Below are positions 11,855 to 21,671 of a stretch of 64,000 nt of DNA, one piece after another; the stretch's first letter is position 1; the number at the start of each line of letters is the position of its first letter. Origin of the DNA: Parasponia andersonii (lineage: Eukaryota; Streptophyta; Magnoliopsida; Rosales; Cannabaceae); contig JXTB01000300.1 of the NCBI GenBank assembly GCA_002914805.1, positions 412,618-476,617 of the forward strand, read 5' to 3'. The position numbers and the translations under genes are program-made. Below the pieces are notes generated by a model. It searched no databases, was not told the DNA's origin, and saw only the letters and a list, made by a program, of their open reading frames with translations.

Positions 11855-12439
11855 NNNNNNNNNNNNNNNNNNNNNNNNNNNNNNNNNNNNNNNNNNNNNN
11901 NNNNNNNNNNNNNNNNNNNNNNNNNNNNNNNNNNNNNNNNNNNNNNNNNNNNNNNNNNNNNNNNNNNNNNNNNNNNNNNNNNNNNNNNNNNNNNNNNNNN
12001 NNNNNNNNNNNNNNNNNNNNNNNNNNNNNNNNNNNNNNNNNNNNNNNNNNNNNNNNNNNNNNNNNNNNNNNNNNNNNNNNNNNNNNNNNNNNNNNNNNNN
12101 NNNNNNNNNNNNNNNNNNNNNNNNNNNNNNNNNNNNNNNNNNNNNNNNNNNNNNNNNNNNNNNNNNNNNNNNNNNNNNNNNNNNNNNNNNNNNNNNNNNN
12201 NNNNNNNNNNNNNNNNNNNNNNNNNNNNNNNNNNNNNNNNNNNNNNNNNNNNNNNNNNNNNNNNNNNNNNNNNNNNNNNNNNNNNNNNNNNNNNNNNNNN
12301 NNNNNNNNNNNNNNNNNNNNNNNNNNNNNNNNNNNNNNNNNNNNNNNNNNNNNNNNNNNNNNNNNNNNNNNNNNNNNNNNNNNNNNNNNNNNNNNNNNNN
12401 NNNNNNNNNNNNNNNNNNNNNNNNNNNNNNNNNNNNNNN
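11855..12439. other. Assembly gap of 585 Ns
   Basis: A run of N covers the rest of the 3' LTR, the polypurine tract and the RNase H end of the copia pol. The missing parts of a Tnt1-type element would need roughly 850-900 bp, so the gap size looks underestimated or the element has an internal deletion. Confidence 0.95.
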
Positions 12440-15400
12440 AGAAGAATAAGGCACCTTGGCCATATAAGCTCGCTCCTGCTCTGTTGAGGGTGACTGCTCC
12501 TTGGTTAGTTTGAAGTGACTAGCCAAAGGAGTACTTACAGGCTTTGCACCATTCATGTTGAAACTGCTAAGCACCTTCTTCACATACTCCTCTTGAGATA
12601 GCTTCAAAACTCCATTTGCTCTAGAAATCCTCATCCCAAGGATTTGCTTTGCAGCTCCCAAATCCTTCATAGAAAACTCCATTGACAATTCTTTCTTGAG
12701 CTTATCAATTTCCTCCATATTAGCTCCAGCAATCAACATATCATCTACATATAAAAGTAGAATAATATAAGAATTGTCAAACCTCTTCACATAACAGCAG
12801 TGGTCTGCCTGACATCGCAAGTAACCATTGTTACTCATAAACGCATCGAACTTCTTGTACCACTGTCTTGGAGCCTGTTTTAGGCCATACAGGCTCTTCT
12901 AAAGTTTACACACCATTCTCTCATTTCCTCGTATTTCAAAACCTTGTGACTGTTTCATGTAAATTTCTTCCTCCAGGTCACCATAAAGAAATGCCGTCTT
13001 GACATCTAATTGCTCTAGATGCAAGTCTTCTTTAGCTACCAACCCAAGTACTGTTCTGATAGTGGTCAATTTGACCACTGGAGAGAAAATCTCAGTATAG
13101 TCGATGCCTTCCTTCTGTTGAAAGCCTTTGACAACAAGTCTTGCTTTGTACCGTTTGCTACCATCATGTTCTTCTTTTATTCGGTACACCCACTTGTTGT
13201 GTAATGCCTTCTTTCCTTCTGGTAGTTCGGCCAGTTCCCATGTCTGATTGGACGCCAGTGACTCCATCTCATCTTTCATGGCTAACTCCCACTTGATTGA
13301 CTCATCATTCTGCACCGCTTCTTCATAACTCTCTGGCTCGCCTTTATCAGTCAGTAGAATGTAATGCAGTGCCGGAGAATATCTCTGAGGAGGTCGAATT
13401 ATTCTGGAAGATCTTCTGAGTTCACCCACTGGGGTCTGTGGGTCTACCGCTGGTGCTACAACTTCTTGATCTTTCTGGCCGTCTACTGGGATGTCATTCA
13501 ATGGTATTACCCCAGCCTTTTTTACTTCAGGACATACATTATCAGCTCTGGTGCACAATCTGTCCTTGTATATCACCTCCTCATTGAATATGACATCCCT
13601 GCTTCTGATGATCTTCCGATTTTGGTCATCCTAGAAACGATAACCAAACTCAGCATCACCATAACCAATAAAGAAACATTTTTTAGACTTGGGATCAAGT
13701 TTACTTCTATTGGTAGGGTCTATATAAACATAAGATAGACAACCAAACACTTTCAAGAAAGAAAGGTTTACCTCTTTACCACTCCAAACCTCTTCTGGTA
13801 TTCTGAAGTCCAATGGAACTGATGGTCCTCTGTTGATAAGATATGCAGCGGTGTTAACTGCATCGGCCCAAAATGTCTTTGGCAACCCTGCGTGCAACCT
13901 CATGCTCCTTGCACGTTCATTCAGGGTTCTGTTCATTCTTTCAGCAATACCATTCTGTTGAGGTTTTCCTGGAATAGTTTTCTCGAACTTGATTCCATTA
14001 TTGGCACAATACCTCTTGAAGTCATCATCATCATATTCTCCCCCATTATCAGACCGCAAGCATTTCACTTTCAGATTAGTTTCATTCTCAACCATGGCTT
14101 TCCACTTCTTAAAGGTATCGTAAACATCAGATTTATTTTTCAGAAAATAAACCCATACCTTTCTGCTCGAATCGTCAATGAATATCACATAATATCTTGA
14201 GCCTCCAAGGGATGTCACAGGAGATGGCCCCCACACGTCTGTATGAACCAGCTCCAACTTTGCTGCTTTCGGTTCTCTTCTATTTTTCGAAAAGCTCATC
14301 CTCTTTTGCTTGCCAAAGATACAGCTTTCGCATAGACTATGCTCAACTGACTTCAGCTCTGGTAGCTTTTCTTTTGACAGCATTATCTTCATTCCCTTGT
14401 CGCTCATATGCCCAAGTTTACAGTGCCATAGACTTGAATTAACTTCAGCACTGACGGTCGCCAAAGTATCTCTACAAGTGGAAGTTATATAGAGAGTTCC
14501 AGTTTTGTTTCCTCGAGCAACAACCATGGCTCCTTTGCTAACCTTCCACGAGCCACCAGTAAAGGTCACATTGTGTCCTTCCTCGTCAAGTTGTCCCACC
14601 GATATAAGGTTCCGCATCAGTCTAGGTACATGCCTTACCTTTGGGATTTTCCACACCGATCCATTTGACATCTTCAGATGGATATCACCCATACCAACAA
14701 TATCTAAAGGTTCTCCATCGGCTAGATAAACATTTCCGTAATTACCAGTGACATAATTCTCTAATACATCACGGTGTGCAGTGGTATGAAACGAAGCTCC
14801 AGAGTCTAAGACCCAAGAGTCAATTGGATTATCTACAGATAATAGTAAAGCGTCTTGTACCTCATCAGTTACAGCATTCGCATCGTTTCTGCTGTCGTCT
14901 TTCCTTGGTGCTCTACAATTCTTCTTTATGTGGCCAGTCTTACCACAATTCCAGCACTCCATTCTTCTTCCGAATCTGGACTTGTCTCTTCCATTCTTTG
15001 ACTTGGATCTATCACGACCCCGGTTTGAATTCTTCTCGCTACTTCTGCCCCTGTTCTCGAGATTTAGGGCAGAACTTGATGATGCGTCTTCACCCGTATC
15101 AATTCTGCGAACTTCTTCCGCCAAAATTCGGTCTCTAACATCATTGAATTGCAGCTTTCCTTTGCCAACAGAATTGCTAACCGCAGCCCTCATTGGTTCC
15201 CAGCTGATTGGTAGAGACGCTAGAAGAATTAGAGCACGAACTTCATCGTCGAAATTAATTTCGACGGACGTCAACTGAGAAACGATCGTGTTGAACTCAT
15301 TGATATGAGTTGCAACTGAAGCACCTTCTCCCATCTTTAAATAAAACAACTTCTTCATCAGATGTACCTTGTTGTTTGCTGACGGCTTCTCATATATGTC

Positions 15401-15676
15401 TGACAAGATGCTCATCATCTCTGCTGTGGTTTTTGCCTCCGCCACATTATGAGCAACGTTCTTCGTTAGCGTTAATCAGATTACGCCTAACACCTGTCGA
15501 TCAAGGAGTTGCCAGTCATCGTCCTCCATCTTCTCCGGTTTCTTCCTTGATAGAGGCTGATGCAATTTTTTACTATGCAGATAATCATTGATCTGCAATC
15601 TCCAGTACGAGAAGTCTGTACCATCGAACTTATCAATTCCGGGTCCTGATCCTTCACCTCCGGCCATCGCTCCCAC
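12440..15676 (-). pseudogene. Copia gag-pol polyprotein, lightly damaged
   Basis: Starting near the ATG at 15676 (MGAMAGGEG), domains appear in copia order. Gag (KFDGTDFSYWRLQ) contains the CCHC knuckle CWNCGKTGHIKKNC (about 14955-14910). The aspartic protease has WVLDSGASFHTT (about 14815). The GAG-pre-integrase domain has LWHCKLGHMSDKGM. The integrase core has HTDVWGP, LRSDNGGEY and GIAERMNRTL. The reverse transcriptase has LDVKTAFLYGD and LLLYVDDMLIA (catalytic YVDD intact, about 12750). It stops at MAKVPYSS, where the gap starts. Damage is a frameshift near 15460, a TAG at 13631-13633 where a Trp is expected in GYRFWD, and a TAG at 12899-12901 before KSLYGLKQAP. The element is therefore non-autonomous as sequenced, though only three lesions are seen. 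Confidence 0.93.
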
Positions 15677-15690
15677 TAAAATCGAACCTC

Positions 15691-15702
15691 GCTCTGATAC
15701 CA
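15691..15702 (-). promoter_or_regulatory. Primer binding site, initiator tRNA-Met type
   Basis: The minus strand reads TGGTATCAGAGC, the standard copia primer binding site, two bases inside the end of the 5' LTR. Confidence 0.92.
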
Positions 15703-15704
15703 GT

Positions 15705-16195
15705 TGTTAGAGAATAACCTCCCCAATAAACACACAATAGTAGAAGTGATAAAATAAATGTGAAAAATAATGCCGAAATAAATAAATAAATAGGACACAC
15801 AAATTTAGCGTGGTTCACCAATTTGGCTACGTCCACGGAGCTGCTGCAGATCTTTACTATAGGGAGAAAAGAAATTTTACAAGTGTTTACAAACACTCAC
15901 TCAGCAATCCTCACACCCAGACCCCGAATACACCCAAGAGAAAAACTGTATTTTTCTCTAACTCTCAAAGAATAAAATCTCTCTATTTTACTCTCACTAT
16001 AATTGATGTTTCTCACTTCTCTGGGGATGAAAACAAATGAGGAATAGGGTCCCTATTTATAGGTTTGAGATAACCAACCCTCTCCAACTCTTCACACGTT
16101 TTGTACACGGTATATTAATTGGCTATTTTTTTTCTCTTCACCGTGTATTAAACACGGCTTGTACACGGAGCCAAACCGTGTTCCACCGCTTGACA
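15705..16195 (-). repeat. 5' LTR of the copia element
   Basis: A 491-bp LTR with TG...CA ends, abutting the primer binding site on one side and the CCTTC target duplication on the other. It is the complete copy and defines what is missing from the 3' LTR. Confidence 0.93.
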
Positions 16196-17228
16196 CCTTC
16201 TGATTTGCCACAATAAGAGCATCCTCCATTAGCTGAACCAGAGGAGTCTTGGTCGAAACATTGTACAAGGAATAAGCTGCCTTTATACTCTTAATATGTC
16301 GATTCTCCATTACAGAAACTTGCAGAGTGAAAAAGCTGTAAAAGTCGGTGATTTCATGAGTTTCAGTGCTCTCAGCCACGTAGCTGTCCATGACATCCTC
16401 GTTGGGAAGAAGCCAATGCTCAAAATCTTCTCAAGTACTCCTTAAGCAGCCTTGTCACCTCAGGGACATCATGAGCCTTCATCTCTCTGAATCCCTGTGT
16501 GGATGTTGATTTTGGCAATGCGAACAGCTCTACTGCTCGAGCCACGTTACTGCTTGCGCTGGTTGTGTATAATTTAGCAAGATACAATTTCTTGGGGTTC
16601 AAGTCTCTGTGCCAAAACTGGCAGGTTGATACTGGAGTTGGGATAACAACTCCAGCAGTGTGAGCTGCTTGCCAAATACCATCCAATTGAATTCTCCTTG
16701 TAAGCTCTTTGATCATCGTAGGAGCAAGTAGTCCCTTAGACCATTAGCTTCTTATGGCAACAAAGGAAATTGACTTCAGCCATGTTAACAACATCGCCAC
16801 GGATTCGAATCCTTGCAGGAACACCAGAAATGAAGCAAACCAGAATCTTCGGACTCGTGACACGAACAGCAAAGTGCCAAGTCTTGAAATAACCTGGAGA
16901 GCTTAAAGCCCGGCGAAGAAACTCCTTTGAGAAGTCAAATCTGAACATACTGTCATTGCCTCTCGGCATAGTTATGTGTGAGAAGATTGTAAACCTCTGT
17001 CATCATCTCTTCACAGTCGACATCACAAGTGATCCATTCAGAATCTTTGGGAAGGTTGTAAGGTTCTTGTTCGACTTCAGATAAGGCTATTGGATTCTCT
17101 ATTGGACCTTCTGGCAAGCTAGTATTCCACCCATCCTTGAATTGCTTAACGGGTTGGGTTTCCCAAAACTTATGCTCTTTTGTCCATTTTAAACCTTTGA
17201 TGTAATTTTCAGAAGAGTCCCTGAAAGA

Positions 17229-19574
17229 AATGATGTATTGAAATTCAGAGTCTTATGGAATTTTCTTCTTTTTTTTTTTTTTTTTCGGGCTTAAGTCAAG
17301 AAATATTTATTTATATATACATGCAATTCAGTCATTAATTCTGATTACTCTTTCTTTATGTAACTCTCAGGAAAATTCACATAGAAATAAGAACACAAGT
17401 CATATTAGACCAAGAACTACTGATCAGAACAAACATAAACAATGACAACAAAGCCAGAACATGGTTGAATTCAAAATCGAAAATTGAAGCTGAATGGTCT
17501 TGACATACAAACTGATCGATCGATACAAAGAAAAGTACACTCTCAAGCTCTCAAGATTTGTCCTAAGAAAATCTAAATACAACTATTTATAGAGTTAGGA
17601 CAAATCTGACATGACTAAAAACCTGACTATGACTTGGATTAAGAGAAGAATACCACATTGCATAACGCAACTGAGCCAAAACTCTGACATTAATAGTGAT
17701 ATAGAAGCTAAAAAACCTTGTAAGACTCTTCTATTTTCATTTTTTATTTTTCCCTACTACTTTCTAAGCAACCAAATGAATGATGACCATAAAAAAAAAT
17801 GCAAAGAAAAATAAATTTGGAAAAGCTTACCTTATAGAATTTGGTACTAATGAGATCAAATTAGCTTCATGTGGGAGAGAGTTTTTGCTGGAGGGGAAGA
17901 GGATCAAATGAGTGTGCATGCCATGCTATTATATGTTAATGGAAATAAGGCACGGAAAATGATTTATGGACGTTTGAAACTTTGCTGTCGTTTCACCGAA
18001 ACGACAAGTCGTTTTCGTTTACAACTAAAACGAAAACAAAATGTTCCTTTTCGGTCTAAAATGCTGGTCTTGTATATGTACACTTACGGAAAATTAAAAA
18101 ATAACAACAGGTAGTTGCTTCTATAACGTTCCAGACTTTCAGTCATTAATAATAACGCAAAAAAGATGGCTCCGGTTATTTCCTTAAACCTTTTGTGTCG
18201 TTTATATGGAGAAATGACGTACCTTGTTTTGTAGAAAACGACATGACGTCTGAACAGAGAAGATTGTGAGGTTATAAACGACATACAATAGTTTTTTTTT
18301 TTTTTTTTTACATTTCTTGAAACGACATGTAGTAGTTATTTAGAAGTACGATGCGTTTAAGTTGGAAAAATAAATAATAATACTAATGCATCGTTTTTAC
18401 GATAAAGTTGTTTTCGTCTATTCCTGGTACGTGTAATCATTATTTTAACCAGAGAAATATGTTAAGAGTTGTTTTTCAAAATTAGTTTTATTGTTGTAAT
18501 ATAAATTATTTAAAATATTATTTTATACCATATATAATTTATAATTTATCAAACACTAAATATCATTTTTAAATAATATAATAATTTTATAAATTAAATT
18601 TATCAAATACATATATCTTTTTTCTCATAATTGTTTATTATTCACAATACATCTATAACACAACTATAGCAAGTGTACCGTATAACTGTAGCACAGTATA
18701 GCAATACCAAACCAAAGTAACTCTTAGTCCTTTAAGAATATGGTCATTAACTTTCAAAATATACGAACTTTTTGGTTCTAAAACTATATTTTTCTTAGTT
18801 TGGTAGGTATTGGATTTCACTTTACATTATGCTACTTCAAATTATTATTTTATTTTTTTGTCTCATTTTGGATAACAAACCTGTTCAAATCGGGACTAGA
18901 ACCAGGTATTTAAAATAAAAGCAATAATAAAAAAGTTATAACTTTTTTCTTTCACTTATTTTCTACTAATAAATCCATCCAGAATAAACATGCAAAATAG
19001 TGTACTTAAACGGTTTTATGTTAATAGATTATAAGTACATGGTTTTAGACTTGATTCTCCACTTTGTACGAATGTCGATTGGTAATCAAATCAATGTCTC
19101 ATCTTTCTTTGTTGTTGGTACTTGTAGATAAGGCTAACCACCACCACTGTGTGATTTAAATTTTGAGATAAATAAACAAATTGTTCTCCAATTTGCTTCT
19201 TCAAACATTGGCTATTTTATGCGGCGAGGGGCACACAAAACAACTAGAAAACAAATTAAATGAATGTACACTCTCTACATCCTTAATACGCTAATTCATC
19301 AAAAAGGATTCTCATAATTTTTTAAATTAGAAAATTATATACGTTGAGTGCAAACTTTTTTAGACATTTCTATTAAAGAGGGCTAGAAACACTTTTTTTT
19401 TTTCCCTCTCATATCTTAATATTGTACATGTAGAAAATTATATAATATATGTCATTATTGGAATAAATAATAAGAAAAGAAATGCAAAATAGAGCGAGGA
19501 AAAAATTGCTCCTAGCAGACTACCAATGATTCTTCATTCTTTTTGTGCGATTTTATTCATTTAATTAAAAAAAA
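17229..19574. other. Intergenic DNA with AACGAC/GTCGTTT repeats
   Basis: No gene is recognised. About 17980-18320 contains many copies of AACGAC or GTCGTTT in both orientations, including a small hairpin GTCGTTTCACCGAAACGAC at about 17985. Around 18420-18720 the sequence is very AT-rich and ends in ACCAAACC-like motifs, as in some hAT-derived elements. Short ORFs here have no family features. Confidence 0.5.
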
Positions 19575-19980
19575 AGATATTATTATTTTTATACCTGTAT
19601 TTTGACATTTTGTTTAGTTTATACTTTCTGTTTTGGTTATTATCAATATTGACCATTAGATTTAATATTTGTTACAAATTTATATCATGACACTAATTTA
19701 GAGCAGTTAATTTACGACGATGATTTAATAAACTTATTTTCGGATCAATTTTTATATGCTTTATTTTTATTTTTTTAAACGGTAACTTGGTAAATTAATT
19801 GCTCTAAATTAGTATCAGGTTATAAATTTGTAATAAATTTCAAATCTAAAAATCAATATTAATAATAACTAAAACATAAGATCTAAAAATCAATATTGAT
19901 AATAACTAAAACATAAATAAAGTATAATTTGAATAAAGTGTCAAAATACTAATATAAATATAAAGGTGATAATATCCCAA
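19575..19980. mobile_element. Foldback MITE, copy A
   Basis: Inverted ends flank the element: TATTTTGACATTTTG...GTTATTATCAATATTGA on the left and its complement on the right, ending AATATCCC. A second inverted pair, AATTTAGAGCAGTTAATTTA and TTGCTCTAAATTAG, lies inside. It shares its sequence and structure with copy B at 47675-48035. An internal duplication of AAAATCAATATT-ATAATAACTAAAACATAA occurs at about 19846-19915. Confidence 0.75.
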
Positions 19981-20154
19981 AATGAAATAAAGATAATTTT
20001 CAAAGGGAAGAATGGAGGGTAAATTGGTAATTTGAGTGTAGTGTTGGAGGCAAAAGGGTTGCGAAACCTAAAAAAGATACAAAAAGTAGGCTTTCGGTTT
20101 TGGGCTTCCAAGAAAGTTTTGAAGATATATAACTCTGCCTCTTACTGCACCCGC
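19981..20154 (+). promoter_or_regulatory. eIF4A core promoter
   Basis: A TATA-type motif ATATATAA lies at 20125-20132, about 25-30 bp before a C/T-rich stretch that fits a transcription start and 5' leader near 20155. The start point is inferred. Confidence 0.5.
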
Positions 20155-21669
20155 CTCCCTTCAACTCCACGGCGCAGATCCGAGGAGTTTGGGAAACCCT
20201 AGCTCTCTCTTTTTCAATCTCTCTCTCTCTCTACTACAATCTCACCTCGCAGGTACATATATATATATATATATATATATTACATAAGATGTAGCTATCT
20301 TTCTATGGTTTGTATCAACTCACTTTTAACTTGAAAGTAATTGTTACTGTTTTGTTGTTTTGGGTTCAAGGGTTGCTGTGTTTTTGTTTAAGTTTTCTGG
20401 GTCTTTGATTTATTTATGATGAATTGTTGATTTGGATCTGTATCTGATCTTTGTTTTTTGTCGGAAAGAGATCAATTTTTTGGGGGGTTGTGGGTGAAAG
20501 TGTTTGGTTGCTGAGAAAAGTAAGTGAAAAAAGCAATAAAGGGCTGTTTAGATTTTAGGAGATCTGCTTATATGATAAGGACTACTGGGTTATAAGAATC
20601 AAGACCCTTTTTTCGTTTTTGCTCATTTCGTTAAAAAGTTTGATCATTTTTGTTGAAAGCTCTAGTTTGATGGCTTTTCAAGCTCGTGATTTTATTTTTT
20701 TTCTGATACATCGACGTGTCTCTTTCTAATAAGCTCAAAATTAGAGTAAGTTTATGGGATTTCTCGAGTTCATATGTTTGGTGTTTGGTGCTCTTTGTAT
20801 GTGTTTCTTGAATGATTGGCCTAGATATAGCTCTGTTTGTTTGTTCTTTTGTTCTTTGTTTTTGAAGTTCACTTTGTTTATTTTGTATAATTATTTGTTT
20901 GATGTATAAGGTTTTTGAGCTTGCTTAAGTTGTGCGGGGAAGTGGGCAACTGTGTGTTTGTTTGCGTGGGGCTTTATACCCGATACGACAGATAGACGCC
21001 TGCCTTCGGCATCTTCCCCGTAAAATATAACAGGAGTTTAATACTTGTATCCCTTATTCTTTGGTTTGCAAGTTTGGCTCTTCTGTCACATTTTCCTTGA
21101 TAAAAAGAGTACTAGTAGTAGTAGTAGTAGTAGCTATCTCTGGTCTAATGGATTGCTTGTCGTATGGGGAAGTGGGCAATGGGGTGTTTGTTTCAGTGGG
21201 GAATTATACCCAATGCAGCAGATAGACACCTGCCTTTTACAGTATATTCTCCAGAAATTAAAACAGGGGTTTAATACTTGTATTTCTATTTTTTGGGTTT
21301 GCAAGTTTGGCTCTTCTGTCATATATTATTTGATAAAAAAGTAGTAGTAGCAGTTAACATTGGTGAAATGGCTTTGTTTTGTAATTACATTTTGAGGGAG
21401 GATTGCTTGTCATATGGGGGAGTGGCAAGTGTTTCTTTGTGTGGCAGTGTGGGGATTAGTACTTGTATTCCTTTTTTTTGTTGGTTTGCAAGTTTGGCTC
21501 TTTTGTCACATTTTCCTTCATAAAAAGTAGTAATCACCGAATCTCTGGTGAATGTCTTTGTACTTTAATTACATTCTGAGAGAGGATAGAACTTGATGCA
21601 GTGAATTTTGGTGTTTGAGTTTTGATATTCATAGAAACTAGAGATACTAAGAGTTTTCTGCCTCTGCAG
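20155..21669 (+). other. eIF4A 5' leader exon and leader intron
   Basis: The non-coding first exon (about 20155-20252) contains CTAGCTCTCTC and (CT)n and ends at AG|GTACATAT. The leader intron (20253-21669) starts with a long (AT)n tract, is T-rich, and ends TGCCTCTGCAG two bases before the start codon. Long leader introns are usual in plant eIF4A genes. A repeat present in three copies fills 20921-21590. Confidence 0.75.
20921..21590. repeat. Three imperfect tandem copies inside the eIF4A leader intron
   Basis: Units start near 20921, 21151 and 21401. They share GATTGCTTGTCGTATGGGGA-like starts, GGGAAGTGGGCAA, AGATAGACACCTGCC, TTTAATACTTGTAT and GGTTTGCAAGTTTGGCTCTT, and end in a (GTA)n run after CCTTGATAAAAAG. 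The third copy lacks the AGATAGAC...CCTGCC part. Copies 2 and 3 also share a trailing TAATTACATT-TGAG block. Confidence 0.85.
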
Positions 21670-21671
21670 AT

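Larger units (their letters stand above)
11534..16200 (-). mobile_element. Ty1/copia (Tnt1/Tork-like) retrotransposon with target-site duplication
   Basis: The element spans 11539-16195 and is flanked by the 5-bp direct repeat CCTTC (11534-11538 and 16196-16200). It runs on the minus strand. The 5' LTR is 15705-16195 (491 bp, TG...CA). A primer binding site complementary to initiator tRNA-Met (TGGTATCAGAGC) lies at 15691-15702, two bases inside. The 3' LTR starts at 11539 and runs into an N gap. By eye, about eight substitutions and one 2-bp indel separate the visible LTR parts over some 315 bases, so insertion is fairly recent. It landed in the already homologous NMT pseudogene: joining the flanks at CCTTC restores continuous NMT similarity. 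Confidence 0.95.
11375..17228 (-). pseudogene. NMT: N-myristoyltransferase pseudogene split by a copia retrotransposon
   Basis: The minus strand from 17228 down to 16201, then from 11533 down to 11375, reads as glycylpeptide N-tetradecanoyltransferase. Landmarks are HKFWETQPV, PLPEGPI-like and EPYNLP (about 17150-17040), MFRFDFSKEFLRRAL (16945), FISGVPARIR, MAEVNFLC-HKKL, MIKELTRRI (16716), TCQFWHRDLNPKKL, THEITDFYSF, KAAYSLYNVST and MEDALIVANQK. Past the insertion come [14 protein letters not shown] and a degraded Leu-rich C-terminus ending at about 11375. Frameshifts lie near 16965, 16730 and 16425, where about a dozen codons are also missing, and near 11440. The functional enzyme transfers myristate to N-terminal glycine. 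This copy cannot do so. Apart from the insertion no introns are seen within the homologous part. A TTTCTTTCAG just upstream of 17228 could be an old acceptor site. Confidence 0.88.

Noticed and set aside
13631..15445. 604-codon minus-strand ORF as a host gene
   Set aside because: It carries gag zinc knuckle, protease and integrase motifs and lies between matching LTRs.
11375..17228. A working N-myristoyltransferase gene with the copia element spliced out as an intron
   Set aside because: Frameshifts and a deletion outside the insertion break the frame.
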